From contig NZ_BLXX01000014.1 in the NCBI RefSeq assembly GCF_014193515.1, positions 62,001 through 126,000 of the forward strand: 64,000 nucleotides of DNA, in the 5' to 3' direction. Position numbers and translations under genes: made by a program. The notes below the pieces were generated by a model. That model saw nothing but the letters and a program-made list of their open reading frames with translations, was not told where the DNA came from and did not search any database. Positions 1 to 10,810 of the stretch are shown in pieces; position 1 is the stretch's first letter; each line of letters begins with the position of its first letter. Origin of the DNA: Geomonas silvestris (GTDB lineage Bacteria; Desulfobacterota; Desulfuromonadia; Geobacterales; Geobacteraceae).

Positions 1-923
1 GTCGTAGCAGAGCGCCTTACGGTAGGGGCGGTCGGAGGTCATGGCGTCGAGCGTGTCCACCAGGGCGAAGATCCTCGCGCTGATCGGGATCGTCTCGCCG
101 CTTAGGCCGTGCGGGTAGCCGGCACCGTCGTAGCGCTCGTGGTGCGAAAGCACCAGTTCCGCCGCCCCGGCGAAGTAGCGGATCCCCGAGAGGATCTCGA
201 ACCCGGTGCTGGGGTGCTGGCGCATCACCTCCCACTCGGCATCGTCGAGTTTTCCCGGCTTCAGAAGGATGTTGTCCGAGACGCCGATCTTGCCGATGTC
301 GTGCAGAAGTGCTCCCTTGGCGAGGATGGAGCGTCCCCGCTCCTCGATGCCGGCCGCCTCGGCCAAAAGCTTCGCGTAGGCCATAACCCTCTCGGAGTGG
401 CTCCCCACCTCCTTCTCCCGGGCGTCCAGCGCCCGGATCAGGGCCACCAGGGTGTGCTCGTAGGCCTGGTTGATCTCCCCCATGACCGTGCGGATCACCT
501 CGGTCTGTTCGCGCACCTTCTGCTCGAGGTTTGCCTGGTATTCCTGGTTCTCCTGCACCAGGCGGCGCTTCTCCATGACGTTCTTCACGGTGAGAAGCAC
601 CCGGTCCAGGTTGAAGGGCTTGGTGATGTAGTCCTCGGCGCCGTGGTGGATGCAGGAGAGGGCGGTGTCCATGTCGTTGAGGGCGGTGATCATCAACACG
701 GTCGTGTCAGGCGTGTACTCCTTGATGTCCTTGAGCAGGTCGATCCCCGAGCGGCCCGGCATCATGATGTCCAGAAGTGCCATGTCGAGCTTGGTGCTGT
801 TGATGATCTCCAGCCCCTCCTCGGCACTGGCGGCCTGGTGGCAGGTATACCCTTCCTTGGTAAGGGTGATGTTGATGAGATCGCGGATCATCTCCTCATC
901 ATCGGCTATTAGGATGTTTCCTT

Positions 924-927
<4 letters not shown>
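1..927 (-). CDS. HD-GYP response regulator (3' end beyond left edge)
   Basis: An N-terminal receiver domain (about residues 1-120, DDEE acidic cluster near the start, phospho-Asp in LLDIMMPGRSG) is followed by a short coiled linker and an HD-GYP domain (LLHDIGKIG, then HHERYDGAGYPHG). Intact HD-GYP proteins hydrolyse cyclic di-GMP, so this is probably a phosphorylation-controlled c-di-GMP phosphodiesterase in the cytoplasm. The start is a TTG at 927 with AGGAGG six bases upstream; this start overlaps the TGA of the upstream hybrid kinase (TTGA), indicating translational coupling and a likely kinase-regulator pair. The C-terminus lies outside the window. Confidence 0.9.
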
Positions 928-3245
<2,318 letters not shown>

Positions 3246-3584
3246 CAGTTGCCCTCGCTGCAACACACCCGGAGTAACTGCTTCTCTCTTTGCTTATCGG
3301 ATAGCCGAGAGATTTGTTTAGTCTAAAAACCCGGAGTTGATGCTCCCAGGGCGGAAAGCTCATTCAATACTACTGATATTGCCGGAAGATGCTATGGCTC
3401 AATTGTTTTTTTGCTCTGAAAAATGTGCCGAGTTTACACTGCGTCATTAAAGGGTGGCGCTACTGGTTCCAATTTTGTGCTTCAGAGATCGCGGTTTGTG
3501 CCGATAGGAAGAAGAGCTGCGCCTCTGTCCTGCGTCGTGCCGCACGACGCAGAGTTTCTCTTACCGGCAGTCCTGGGAATCGGC
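3246..3584. other. Divergent intergenic region with a strong hairpin
   Basis: About 340 bases between the hybrid kinase and the FliK-like gene. It must hold promoters for both, but I could not identify a convincing -35/-10 pair. A perfect 10-bp hairpin lies at 3530-3552, just ahead of the FliK-like start. The base composition is more AT-rich than the flanking genes. Confidence 0.5.
3530..3552 (+). terminator. Perfect 10-bp hairpin in the FliK-like leader
   Basis: CTGCGTCGTG at 3530-3539 pairs with CACGACGCAG at 3543-3552 around a 3-base loop, followed by AGTTTCTCTT. It could be a weak terminator/attenuator or a leader structure; the run after the stem is only moderately T-rich. Confidence 0.4.
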
Positions 3585-4535
3585 ATGCTCATCAACGACC
3601 AAGTACAAAGACAGGTTCTGCCGGTACTGGCACGCTCGACGGTCGCACCTCCAGTCGAGGTGCAGCAGCGGGCGGGAAGCCACCTGCAACTCAACCCCGG
3701 GCAGCAGGTGAAAGCCGAGATCCTGGCGACCCTCCCCAACAACCTCTACCTGGCCCGGGTGGCCGGCGAGCTCTTCAAGCTGGAGATACCGCTCAACGTG
3801 CAGCCGGGGGAAACCCTCGAGATGACCTTCGTCTCGGCTGACCCCAAGGTCACCTTCAACGTGCTGCGCCCAGAGGTCGGTTCCTCGGTCTCCTTGAGTT
3901 CGCTTGGAAAGTGGCTGGCGGGCGTGGTCAACGAGGCCCCGGCGCTTCCACTTTTGCAGGGGACGCTGCTGGATGAGCCGCCGCACGGGACGGCGCTTCT
4001 GGGCGAACGGCTCAAGGAAGCGCTTACCCAGGGGGGGCTTTTTTACGAGGCGCACCTGGCGCAATGGGCGGCCGGCGGGCTCCCCCTCGGCGAACTGCTC
4101 AAGGAGCCCCAGGGAAAGCTCTCTCGGCGGCTGAAAGGTGCCGAGGAGGGGGATCCGGACCTCGACGGGGCCGAGATTGCCGACGGCAGAACCCTTCCTT
4201 TCATCAAGGAGCAGCTGCACCTGTTAAACAACGGGGTCCTAGCCTGGCGGGGCGAGGCGTGGCCTGGACAGGAAATGGAGCTTGCGGTGACGCTGCACGA
4301 CGAGGCTGCCGGGGAGCGCGAGGTGGAGAGTAACCTTGTGCTGACGCTCCCCCAGTTGGGGCGTGTGGCCGCAACCCTGCGCCTGACGCCCCAAGGGGTG
4401 CAGCTGCAGCTGGTCTGCGACCAGCCCGGTTCTGCCGGCATTCTCAAGGGGGGGGTGGGAGAGTTGCGGGAGGCGCTTTGGGCGCGGGGACTTTCTCTGA
4501 CCCAGATGGTGGCCAAAGATGCTGAGACGGCCTAG
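3585..4535 (+). CDS. Flagellar hook-length control (FliK)-like protein
   Basis: About 316 residues. The middle resembles the secretion-associated FliK-like proteins that precede small FlhB-like genes in several proteobacteria; the C-terminal third (about 230-310, LAVTLHDEAAG to LRLTPQGVQLQL) looks like the FliK C-terminal globular domain. The ATG at 3585 is chosen because homologous sequence begins at MLINDQVQ; upstream in-frame codons run through a hairpin and are cysteine-rich and non-protein-like. It overlaps the downstream FlhB-like gene by 17 bases. Together the pair suggests substrate-specificity switching for flagellar export, although no other flagellar gene is present here. The family call rests on composition and context rather than a strict motif. 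Confidence 0.65.
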   Translation: MLINDQVQRQVLPVLARSTVAPPVEVQQRAGSHLQLNPGQQVKAEILATLPNNLYLARVAGELFKLEIPLNVQPGETLEMTFVSADPKVTFNVLRPEVGSSVSLSSLGKWLAGVVNEAPALPLLQGTLLDEPPHGTALLGERLKEALTQGGLFYEAHLAQWAAGGLPLGELLKEPQGKLSRRLKGAEEGDPDLDGAEIADGRTLPFIKEQLHLLNNGVLAWRGEAWPGQEMELAVTLHDEAAGEREVESNLVLTLPQLGRVAATLRLTPQGVQLQLVCDQPGSAGILKGGVGELREALWARGLSLTQMVAKDAETA

Positions 4536-4803
4536 CGATCTGAAAAAGGCCGTGGCGATGGCCTACGGCTCCGACGACGGCGCGCCGCGCGTGGTCGCCA
4601 AGGGGAGCGGTGTCACCGCGGAGGCGATCATCTCGCTTGCCCAGGATTCCGGGGTCTACGTGCACCAGTCTGCGGAACTGGTGAACCTCTTGATGCAGGT
4701 CGACCTGGACAGCGAGATCCCCCCGGAGCTCTACCAGGCGGTGGCGGAGTTGCTCGCCTGGCTGTACGCCCTCGATGCAGGAGGGTATCTAAGCCAGGAG
4801 TAG
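4519..4803 (+). CDS. FlhB C-terminal-domain-like protein
   Basis: 94 residues matching the cytoplasmic C-terminal domain of FlhB/YscU export-switch proteins (KKAVAMAYGSDDGAPRVVAKGSG, then AQDSGVYVHQSAELVNLL, then ELYQAVAELLAWLYALD). It lacks the four-helix membrane domain and lacks the NPTH autocleavage motif of true FlhB, as is usual for the stand-alone FhlB-like family. It starts inside the end of the FliK-like gene, so the two are co-translated. The role is probably regulatory or accessory in flagellar export; the exact function of stand-alone paralogs is not settled. Confidence 0.8.
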   Translation: MLRRPSDLKKAVAMAYGSDDGAPRVVAKGSGVTAEAIISLAQDSGVYVHQSAELVNLLMQVDLDSEIPPELYQAVAELLAWLYALDAGGYLSQE

Positions 4804-4926
4804 GGAACCTTGCTGCCGGGAGAAATTGCTCGACTGGAGAAAACGGGCGAAGCGAAGAGTTGAAGAGTTGAAGAGGGGAAGACTAAGGAAGATTAGGGAA
4901 GGCGGTTCGGTGGTTTACTTTGGCTG

Positions 4927-5538
4927 TTACCTGATACGTACCAGCCGCCCGTCGACCGACAGACGCCCCTGGGCGAAGAGCCGAACCGCTTCCGGGTAGA
5001 TGCGGTGCTCTTCCTTCTGGATGCGCGCCGAGAGGGTTTCCTCGGTGTCGCCCTCGAGGATGGGGACCGTGGCCTGGAGGATGATGGGGCCGGTGTCTGT
5101 GCCGGAATCGACGAAATGAACGGTGCAGCCGGCCACCTTGGCGCCGTACTCGAGCGCCTGGCGCGCGGCGTGCAGCCCGGGGAAGGACGGGAGCAGGGCG
5201 GGGTGGATGTTCATGACCGCCATCGGGAAGGCGTCCAGGAGCACCGGGGTGATGATGCGCATGAACCCAGCCATTACGACGAGCTCTACCCCGAACCCGC
5301 GCAGGGCAGCCACCAGCGCCTCGTCGTACCCCTCGCGCCCCGAGTAGGCGCGGTGATCGAGGTGCAGCGCCGGGATGCCGGCATTTTGGGCACGCTCCAG
5401 CGCGTAGGCGTCCGCCTTGTTGCTGATGACGCAGGCAACCCGGCCCGGCAGCTCGCCCCGGCTGCAGGCATCGATGATGCACTGCAGGTTGGTGCCGCTG
5501 CCGGATACCAGGACGCCGATGTTGAGGAGGTTATCCAT
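4927..5538 (-). CDS. purN: Phosphoribosylglycinamide formyltransferase
   Basis: 203 residues, normal for PurN. It transfers a formyl group from 10-formyl-THF to GAR, the third step of de novo purine synthesis. Visible motifs: GSGTN phosphate-binding loop near residue 13, NIHPALLPSFPG with the catalytic Asn-His, and HFVDSGTDTGPII with the catalytic Asp. It lies 15 bases downstream of purM on the same strand, an operon consistent with consecutive steps (PurN makes the precursor two steps before PurM's substrate). The 122 bases downstream hold only short GA-rich repeats. Confidence 0.96.
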   Translation of the reverse strand: MDNLLNIGVLVSGSGTNLQCIIDACSRGELPGRVACVISNKADAYALERAQNAGIPALHLDHRAYSGREGYDEALVAALRGFGVELVVMAGFMRIITPVLLDAFPMAVMNIHPALLPSFPGLHAARQALEYGAKVAGCTVHFVDSGTDTGPIILQATVPILEGDTEETLSARIQKEEHRIYPEAVRLFAQGRLSVDGRLVRIR

Positions 5539-5553
5539 GGGGGCCCTAAGGTC

Positions 5554-6600
5554 CTAGACGAGCTCGACGCATTCCTTGCCGGCTTCGCACTTGACGACCT
5601 CGCCGATGTGGAAGGCGGTCTCGTTCAGCCCGGAGAGACGGATCAGGATCTCTTCCGCCTCGCGCTCCGGCACGATGATCACCATGCCGATGCCGCAGTT
5701 GAAGGTGCGGAACAACTCGGACTCCTCGATGTTGCCGCCTTTCTGGATAATCTGGAAGATTTCGGGGACCTGCCAGCTGTCTTTGCGGATCACCGCCTTG
5801 CAGCCGTTGGGGAGTACGCGCGGGATGTTCTCCAGAAGGCCGCCACCGGTGATGTGGGCGATGCCGTTGATGGTGAAGTCGCGCAAGAGGTTCATGATGG
5901 AGCGGACGTAGATGCGGGTCGGGGTGAGCAGTTCCTCGGCCACGGTCTTGCCCAGGCTCGGGATCTGGTCGTTGATATCCATCCCCATGACATCGAGGAT
6001 CACCTTGCGCGCCAGGGAGTAGCCGTTGCTGTGCAGACCGGAGGAGGCGAGGCCGATCAGGTGGTTCCCGACGGTGATGGAGGAGCCGTCGATGATGTTC
6101 TCGCGTTCCACGACACCGACGGCGAAGCCGGCCATGTCGTACTCGTCGCCTGAGTAGAAACCGGGCATCTCGGCGGTCTCGCCGCCGATCAGCGCGCAGC
6201 CGGCCTGGACGCACCCTTCGGAGACGCCCTTGATGATGGAGGCCCCCTTGGCAGGGTCGAGTTTCGCGGTGGCGAGGTAGTCGAGGAAGAAGAGCGGCTC
6301 GGCGCCCTGGACGATTATGTCGTTCACGCACATCGCGACCAGGTCGATGCCGATGGTGTCGTGACGGTCGGCCAGGAAGGCGAGCTTCAGCTTGGTGCCG
6401 ACGCCGTCGGTGCCGGAGACCAGCACCGGGTGCTTATACTTGCCGGTGTTGAGGGAGAACAAGCCGCCGAAACCACCGATGTCGGCCAGCACTTCCGGCC
6501 GCGAGGTGGCCTTCACCAATGGCTTGATCATCTTGACAAACGTGTTGCCGGCATCGATGTCTACACCGGCGTCTTTGTATGTGATTTTAGTCTCGTTCAA
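5554..6600 (-). CDS. purM: Phosphoribosylformylglycinamidine cyclo-ligase
   Basis: 348 residues, close to the usual length. It converts FGAM to AIR with ATP. The N-terminus [14 protein letters not shown] and the Gly-rich [14 protein letters not shown] segment are typical of PurM, as is [16 protein letters not shown]. The start is a TTG at 6600 with GGAGG seven bases upstream; a longer in-frame extension adds an unlikely hydrophobic stretch with no ribosome site. First gene of the purM-purN operon, divergent from rimI. Confidence 0.96.
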   Translation of the reverse strand: MNETKITYKDAGVDIDAGNTFVKMIKPLVKATSRPEVLADIGGFGGLFSLNTGKYKHPVLVSGTDGVGTKLKLAFLADRHDTIGIDLVAMCVNDIIVQGAEPLFFLDYLATAKLDPAKGASIIKGVSEGCVQAGCALIGGETAEMPGFYSGDEYDMAGFAVGVVERENIIDGSSITVGNHLIGLASSGLHSNGYSLARKVILDVMGMDINDQIPSLGKTVAEELLTPTRIYVRSIMNLLRDFTINGIAHITGGGLLENIPRVLPNGCKAVIRKDSWQVPEIFQIIQKGGNIEESELFRTFNCGIGMVIIVPEREAEEILIRLSGLNETAFHIGEVVKCEAGKECVELV

Positions 6601-6670
6601 GGCAGATCCTCCGATAAAATAAAGGAGAAATCTAACGCATGTAGCCCCAAATGTCAAAGCGAAAAATTTG

Positions 6671-6699
6671 TTTACTTCGCATGGTCCTTTGCTTATGAT
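6671..6699 (+). promoter_or_regulatory. Sigma-70-type promoter of the rimI-pyrK-pyrD operon
   Basis: TTTACT at 6671-6676 and TATGAT at 6694-6699 are separated by 17 bases. Initiation about 7 bases downstream would fall at about 6706, only one or two bases before the GTG assigned as the rimI start. Confidence 0.55.
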
Positions 6700-6707
6700 G
6701 CGCTGCA

Positions 6708-7193
6708 GTGACGGGTAAACCTACTGAAATAAAAGTCCGTTCCATGTCGGAAAATGACCTGGATGCGGTCCTCGAAATCGAGTCTGCGTCGTTCGCGCGC
6801 CCCTGGACCAGAGATCACTTCCGCGACGAAATACAGTCGCCCTTCGGTATCCCCCTCGTCGCACTGATTCCGGAAGGACACCTCGCCGGCTATCTCTGTT
6901 TGAAAGTCATCCTCGATGAGGCCGAGATCCTCGACGTCGCCGTCGACCCCGCTCAGCGCGGCCGCGGCATCGGACGGCTACTGGTGTGGCACGCCTTCGA
7001 GCTGTGCCGGGAACGCCAGGTCCTGCGGCTGGGACTCGAGGTGCGCACCGGCAACCGCGAGGCGATCACCCTGTACGGGTCGGTCGGCTTTCACGAGGTC
7101 GGCTGCCGCAAGGCCTACTATGAAAATGGCGATGACGCCATCTTGATGGAATACACCTTTGAGCAGCAGGCAGAGGAGAGCGATGCAGTTTAA
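6708..7193 (+). CDS. rimI: RimI-like ribosomal protein S18 alanine N-acetyltransferase (GNAT family)
   Basis: 161 residues with GNAT features: [19 protein letters not shown] (acetyl-CoA loop R/QxxGxG/A at about residues 80-92) and a C-terminal [23 protein letters not shown] block typical of RimI. It probably acetylates the N-terminus of S18 or other protein N-termini. The start is uncertain: GTG 6708 has no ribosome site and nearly coincides with the predicted transcription start; ATG 6744 also lacks one. It overlaps pyrK by 11 bases. Confidence 0.85.
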   Translation: MTGKPTEIKVRSMSENDLDAVLEIESASFARPWTRDHFRDEIQSPFGIPLVALIPEGHLAGYLCLKVILDEAEILDVAVDPAQRGRGIGRLLVWHAFELCRERQVLRLGLEVRTGNREAITLYGSVGFHEVGCRKAYYENGDDAILMEYTFEQQAEESDAV

Positions 7194-7992
7194 ATCAATG
7201 GTAGTCTCGAACGTGGAGGTCTCGCCGGGGTATTTCCGGATGAGGATGACCGCTCCCAAGGAGCTGGAAAAGACGCTCCCCGGGCAGTTTCTCATGCTCA
7301 AGGTGAGCGAGTCGATCGACCCGCTTTTGCGGCGCCCCTTCGGCTTCTTCGATGTCGGCGTCCTCCCCGCCGAGTACGCTGGCGGCGCGGACCAGACCTA
7401 CGCCGAGATCCTCTTCAAGGTGGTGGGGAAGGGGACCAAGATGCTCTCCACGCTGCACCACGGCGACCTGGTCGACCTCTTGGCCCCGCTCGGGAAGTCC
7501 TTCAACCCCGGCCCGGCCGGCGAGGAGAAGCTCCTGGTGGGTGGCGGGATCGGCCTCGCCCCGCTCTATTACCTCGCCAAGGAGTTGGTGGCCAAGGGGG
7601 AGAAGGTGCGCCTTTTCGCCGGCGGCAGAAACCGCGACGACATCCTCTGCATCACCGAGTTCGAGCGTCTCGGCGTCGAGACCTACGTCTCCACCGACGA
7701 CGGAACGCTCGGGGAGAGCGGCCTGGTGACCGAAGTGCTCGATCGGCACCTGGCGCCCGGCAAGCGGATTTTCGCCTGCGGCCCGACCCCGATGCTGCGC
7801 GCCGTGGCCATCATGGCGGAGCGGCACCAGGTCCCCTGCCAGGTCTCCATGGAGGCCTACATGGCCTGCGGCGTGGGCGCCTGCCTCGGGTGCGTGCTGC
7901 CCGGCGCAGCCCACACCGAGGAGACCCCCGACTACCGCTGCGTCTGCAAGGACGGCCCCGTCTTCGACAGCTTCGAACTTAAATGGAGTTAG
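7183..7992 (+). CDS. pyrK: Dihydroorotate dehydrogenase electron-transfer subunit
   Basis: About 269 residues. FAD- and [2Fe-2S]-containing subunit that passes electrons from dihydroorotate oxidation by PyrD to NAD+. Evidence: ferredoxin-reductase-like FAD region (LLRRPFGFFDV), NAD-binding GGGIGLAPLYYLAKEL and CGPTPMLRAV, and the cluster-binding cysteines CGVGACLGC plus a later Cys in YRCVCKDGPVF. The ATG at 7183 follows GAGGAGAG; it sits inside the end of rimI. pyrD follows after three bases. Confidence 0.95.
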   Translation: MQFKSMVVSNVEVSPGYFRMRMTAPKELEKTLPGQFLMLKVSESIDPLLRRPFGFFDVGVLPAEYAGGADQTYAEILFKVVGKGTKMLSTLHHGDLVDLLAPLGKSFNPGPAGEEKLLVGGGIGLAPLYYLAKELVAKGEKVRLFAGGRNRDDILCITEFERLGVETYVSTDDGTLGESGLVTEVLDRHLAPGKRIFACGPTPMLRAVAIMAERHQVPCQVSMEAYMACGVGACLGCVLPGAAHTEETPDYRCVCKDGPVFDSFELKWS

Positions 7993-7995
7993 CGC

Positions 7996-8913
7996 ATGCA
8001 TAAACCTGACATGACCGTCGAGCTGGCCGGTATCAAGCTGCGCAACCCGGTGATGACCGCCTCCGGCACCTTCGGCTACGGCGCCGAGTTCGCCGCGCAC
8101 CTGGACCTGGAGAGCATTGGCGCCCTGGTCACCAAGGGGCTCTCGCTGCGCCCCAAGGCCGGCAACCCGACGCCGCGCATCGTGGAGACCCCGGGGGGGA
8201 TGCTGAACGCCATCGGCCTGCAAAACGTCGGGATCGACGCCTTCATCACGGAGAAACTCCCCTACCTGGCCAAGGTCGACACCCCGGTGATCGCCAACCT
8301 CTACGGCAACACCCTCGAGGAGTACGGCGAGGTCGCCTCGCGCCTGGACGCCCTTTCCGGCGTGGCGGGGGTCGAGGTGAACATCTCCTGCCCCAACGTG
8401 AAACAGGGGGGGATCGTCTTCGGTACCGATCCTGCTGCCGCGCAGGAGGTGGTCCGCCTGGTGCGCCGCAATACCAAGAAGCCGATGATTGTGAAGCTCT
8501 CCCCGAACGTGACCGACGTGGTCGCGATGGCCAAGGCCTGCGCCGACGCGGGTGCCGATGCCCTCTCGCTCATCAACACGCTGACCGGCATGGCGATCGA
8601 CCTGGACCGGCGCCGCCCGGTGTTGGCCAACGTGACCGGCGGGCTCTCCGGGCCGGCCATCAAGCCCGTGGCGCTGCGCATGGTCTGGCAGGTGGCTCGC
8701 GCGGTCAAGCTGCCGCTCATCGGCATCGGCGGTATCATGAACGGGCGCGACGCCCTGGAGTTCATGCTGGCGGGTGCCAGCGCGGTCCAGGTCGGCACCG
8801 CGAGCTTTCTCGACCCGGGTGCTGCACAGCGCATCGCGGCCGAGATGGAACAGTACCTGGTCGATCACAAGATCGCTTCCGTCGCCTCGCTCATCGGGGC
8901 ACTCGAGGTCTGA
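7996..8913 (+). CDS. pyrD: Dihydroorotate dehydrogenase, class 1B catalytic subunit
   Basis: 305 residues. FMN enzyme oxidising dihydroorotate to orotate in pyrimidine synthesis. The catalytic base Cys132 in VNISCPNVK marks class 1 (class 2 enzymes have Ser), and the adjacent pyrK confirms the 1B NAD+-dependent type. Other marks: TASGTFGYG near residue 21, TKGLS near 46, and the FMN-phosphate loops IGIGGIMNG and [10 protein letters not shown]. Its TGA shares one base with the ATG of the next gene (TGATG). Confidence 0.97.
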   Translation: MHKPDMTVELAGIKLRNPVMTASGTFGYGAEFAAHLDLESIGALVTKGLSLRPKAGNPTPRIVETPGGMLNAIGLQNVGIDAFITEKLPYLAKVDTPVIANLYGNTLEEYGEVASRLDALSGVAGVEVNISCPNVKQGGIVFGTDPAAAQEVVRLVRRNTKKPMIVKLSPNVTDVVAMAKACADAGADALSLINTLTGMAIDLDRRRPVLANVTGGLSGPAIKPVALRMVWQVARAVKLPLIGIGGIMNGRDALEFMLAGASAVQVGTASFLDPGAAQRIAAEMEQYLVDHKIASVASLIGALEV

Positions 8914-9947
8914 TGCAAGCCTGGGAGAAGAGCCTGAACCAGAGCGTTACCAGCCCGGAGGAACTAGCCGGGCTTTTTCGCGTGGACGCGGCTCCGCTTG
9001 CCGGGGTGGTTGGGCGCTACCCGATGCGCATCACCCCGTACTACCTCGGCCTGATCAAGGAGCCGGGGGACGCAATCTGGCGCCAGTGCGTCCCCGACCC
9101 TGCGGAACTCGCTGACCTCTCCCAGTCCCCCGATCCCCTCGACGAGGAGCGCCTCTCGCCGGTCCCCGGGCTCATCCACCGCTACCCCGACCGGGTGGTC
9201 TGGATCGCCTCCGCCTCCTGCGCCGTCTATTGCCGCTTCTGCATGAGAAAGCGCGGCGTGGGGTGCGCCGGGATGCAGGTGGCCCCGCAAAAAGAGGCCC
9301 TGGAGTACCTCGCCGGGCATCCCGAGATCCGCGACGTGGTCCTCTCCGGCGGCGACCCGCTCCTTTTGAGCGACGAGCGTCTGGAAGACCTCCTGGCCGG
9401 CCTGCGCCGCATCCCGCACCTTGAGATCGTGCGCATTGGGACCCGGGTCCCCGTGACGCTCCCCGAGAGGGTGACCCCGAAGCTTGCCGCCTTGCTCAAG
9501 CGCTTCCATCCGCTGTTCGTCAATACCCATTTCAACCACCCCGACGAGATCACCGATCGCTCGGCCCGGGCCTGCGCGCTTTTGGCCGACGCCGGGATTC
9601 CGCTCGGGAACCAGTCGGTGCTCCTCAAGGGGGTTAACGACGACCCTCAGGTGATGCGCCGGCTCATGCTGAAGCTTCTGCTCCTGAGGGTGCGCCCCTA
9701 CTACCTGCACCAGATGGACCTGGTGAAGGGGACCGCGCACTTCCGCACTCCGCTCGCTAAAGGGGTCGAGGTGCTCAAGGCGCTGCGCGGCCACACCTCG
9801 GGATTGGCCGTCCCCCACTACGTGATCGATCTCCCCGGTGGCAAGGGGAAGGTCGAGGTCGCCGCGGAGTGCGTGCGGCGCGAAGGGTCGCGGCTCGTCG
9901 TTACCACCTACCTGGGTGAGACCCTCGAATACCAGGACGTCTGCTAG
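8913..9947 (+). CDS. KamA-family radical SAM protein (lysine/glutamate 2,3-aminomutase-like)
   Basis: 344 residues. The radical SAM cluster motif C103-AVY-C107-RF-C110 and a PLP-lysine-type segment DLPGGKGKVEV near the C-terminus match the KamA/EpmB family. The N-terminal YPMRITPYYLGLI and PDPLDEERLSPVPGLIHRYPDRV are typical of lysine 2,3-aminomutases, but the C-terminal extension of the long clostridial enzyme is absent, as in EpmB and other short paralogs. The substrate (lysine, glutamate, or EF-P lysine) cannot be assigned; no epmA or efp gene is in view. Overlaps pyrD by one base, so it is probably the last gene of the pyr operon. Confidence 0.85.
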   Translation: MQAWEKSLNQSVTSPEELAGLFRVDAAPLAGVVGRYPMRITPYYLGLIKEPGDAIWRQCVPDPAELADLSQSPDPLDEERLSPVPGLIHRYPDRVVWIASASCAVYCRFCMRKRGVGCAGMQVAPQKEALEYLAGHPEIRDVVLSGGDPLLLSDERLEDLLAGLRRIPHLEIVRIGTRVPVTLPERVTPKLAALLKRFHPLFVNTHFNHPDEITDRSARACALLADAGIPLGNQSVLLKGVNDDPQVMRRLMLKLLLLRVRPYYLHQMDLVKGTAHFRTPLAKGVEVLKALRGHTSGLAVPHYVIDLPGGKGKVEVAAECVRREGSRLVVTTYLGETLEYQDVC

Positions 9948-10076
9948 CCTCTGCCTCTCCGCGTCCCCCCCCACGTTCGTTCTCAGCTGGATTTCTTTTT
10001 ACCCGCGCCGTGTCTCTGTTTTTTAAGGTATACTAACTCAGTTCGTTTTTGCTGGTCAGTAGCGGGGGGAAAAGCC

Positions 10077-10232
10077 ATGAGAAGAGTGCCCACTGAAGAA
10101 GATATCCAGAAAGATCAACCAGTGAAAAAAGGCGAGGCTGCGCTTTGTGCCGTGTGCGGTGCCGAGTTGGAGATGGATCAGGAGAGTCACGAGTATCTTT
10201 GCCCGGTCTGTGACAGTGAAGAGGGTGAGTAG
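10077..10232 (+). CDS. Tiny double-CxxC zinc-ribbon protein
   Basis: 51 residues, acidic, with two CxxC pairs (Cys24/Cys27 and Cys42/Cys45) separated by 14 residues, the spacing of a zinc ribbon. A strong ribosome site (GGGGGGA) precedes ATG 10077, and a TATACT -10-like hexamer lies at 10029-10034. It sits 90 bases upstream of a DksA-like zinc-finger gene on the same strand. Function unknown. Confidence 0.7.
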   Translation: MRRVPTEEDIQKDQPVKKGEAALCAVCGAELEMDQESHEYLCPVCDSEEGE

Positions 10233-10322
10233 AGTGGTAACGAGCTGGTAGTGAGTGGCGCGAGGCAGCTGGTTGCTACCTATGATGGCGGTCAGTTCAC
10301 CAGACGATGGAGGAGGTTTCCC

Positions 10323-10715
10323 ATGCCGGAAAAATCGGATGTGGTCGATCTGGAACAGAGAAAGGTGCTGATGGAGCAAAAGCGCAGGCTGTGGGCCGAA
10401 CTGCGCGAGGAGATCTTCACCAATGCCGGCGAGGAGCTGCATACCCAGTACGAGATCCCGCAGGACCCCGGCGAGATGAGCATCCTCGACCTCCTGGCGG
10501 ATGCGGGACTCGCCATCGCGGAGGTACGGCGCGCCCAGTTGACCGCGCTGGAGGAGTCCCTGCGCCGGCTCGAGATGGGGACCTACGGGGTCTGCGAGGG
10601 GTGCGGTGAGCGCATCAGCCTGGAGCGGCTCCGGGTGGTCCCGTTTGCCGCCTTCTGCGTCGCGTGCCAGAAAGACCGCGAGGGTCCCGGCCGTCCTCCG
10701 GGGGTGAAGATCTGA
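10323..10715 (+). CDS. DksA/TraR-family zinc-finger regulator
   Basis: 130 residues: a long helical region (about 10-85) followed by a four-Cys zinc finger (C91-EG-C94 and C112-VA-C115) of the DksA/TraR type. Members bind in the secondary channel of RNA polymerase and tune rRNA and stress promoters, often with ppGpp. The short acidic tip needed for activity is not clear here, so it may be a DksA paralog rather than canonical DksA. ATG 10323 has GGAGG with good spacing. A strong bidirectional terminator follows. Confidence 0.88.
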   Translation: MPEKSDVVDLEQRKVLMEQKRRLWAELREEIFTNAGEELHTQYEIPQDPGEMSILDLLADAGLAIAEVRRAQLTALEESLRRLEMGTYGVCEGCGERISLERLRVVPFAAFCVACQKDREGPGRPPGVKI

Positions 10716-10742
10716 AGAAGGCGGCGGTTGCCGCCGGTTCAA

Positions 10743-10780
10743 CGAAAAAAGTCCCGCCTGGTTTGGCGGGACTTTTTTCG
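10743..10780 (+). terminator. Bidirectional intrinsic terminator
   Basis: A 16-bp perfect stem (10743-10758 with 10765-10780) around a 6-base loop. The stem itself supplies A-run and T-run flanks, so it can end both the DksA-like gene (plus) and the DRTGG protein gene (minus). Confidence 0.9.
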
Positions 10781-10810
10781 TTGCGGGCCTATGGTTCGGG
10801 GAGCTGACGG

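Noticed and set aside
3440-3584. c-di-GMP (GEMM) riboswitch ahead of the FliK-like gene
   Set aside because: The leader has a strong hairpin but not the conserved GEMM core sequences.
7195-8868. A 557-codon minus-strand open frame across pyrK and pyrD
   Set aside because: Both pyr genes are clear on the plus strand; the antisense product has no protein-like motif.
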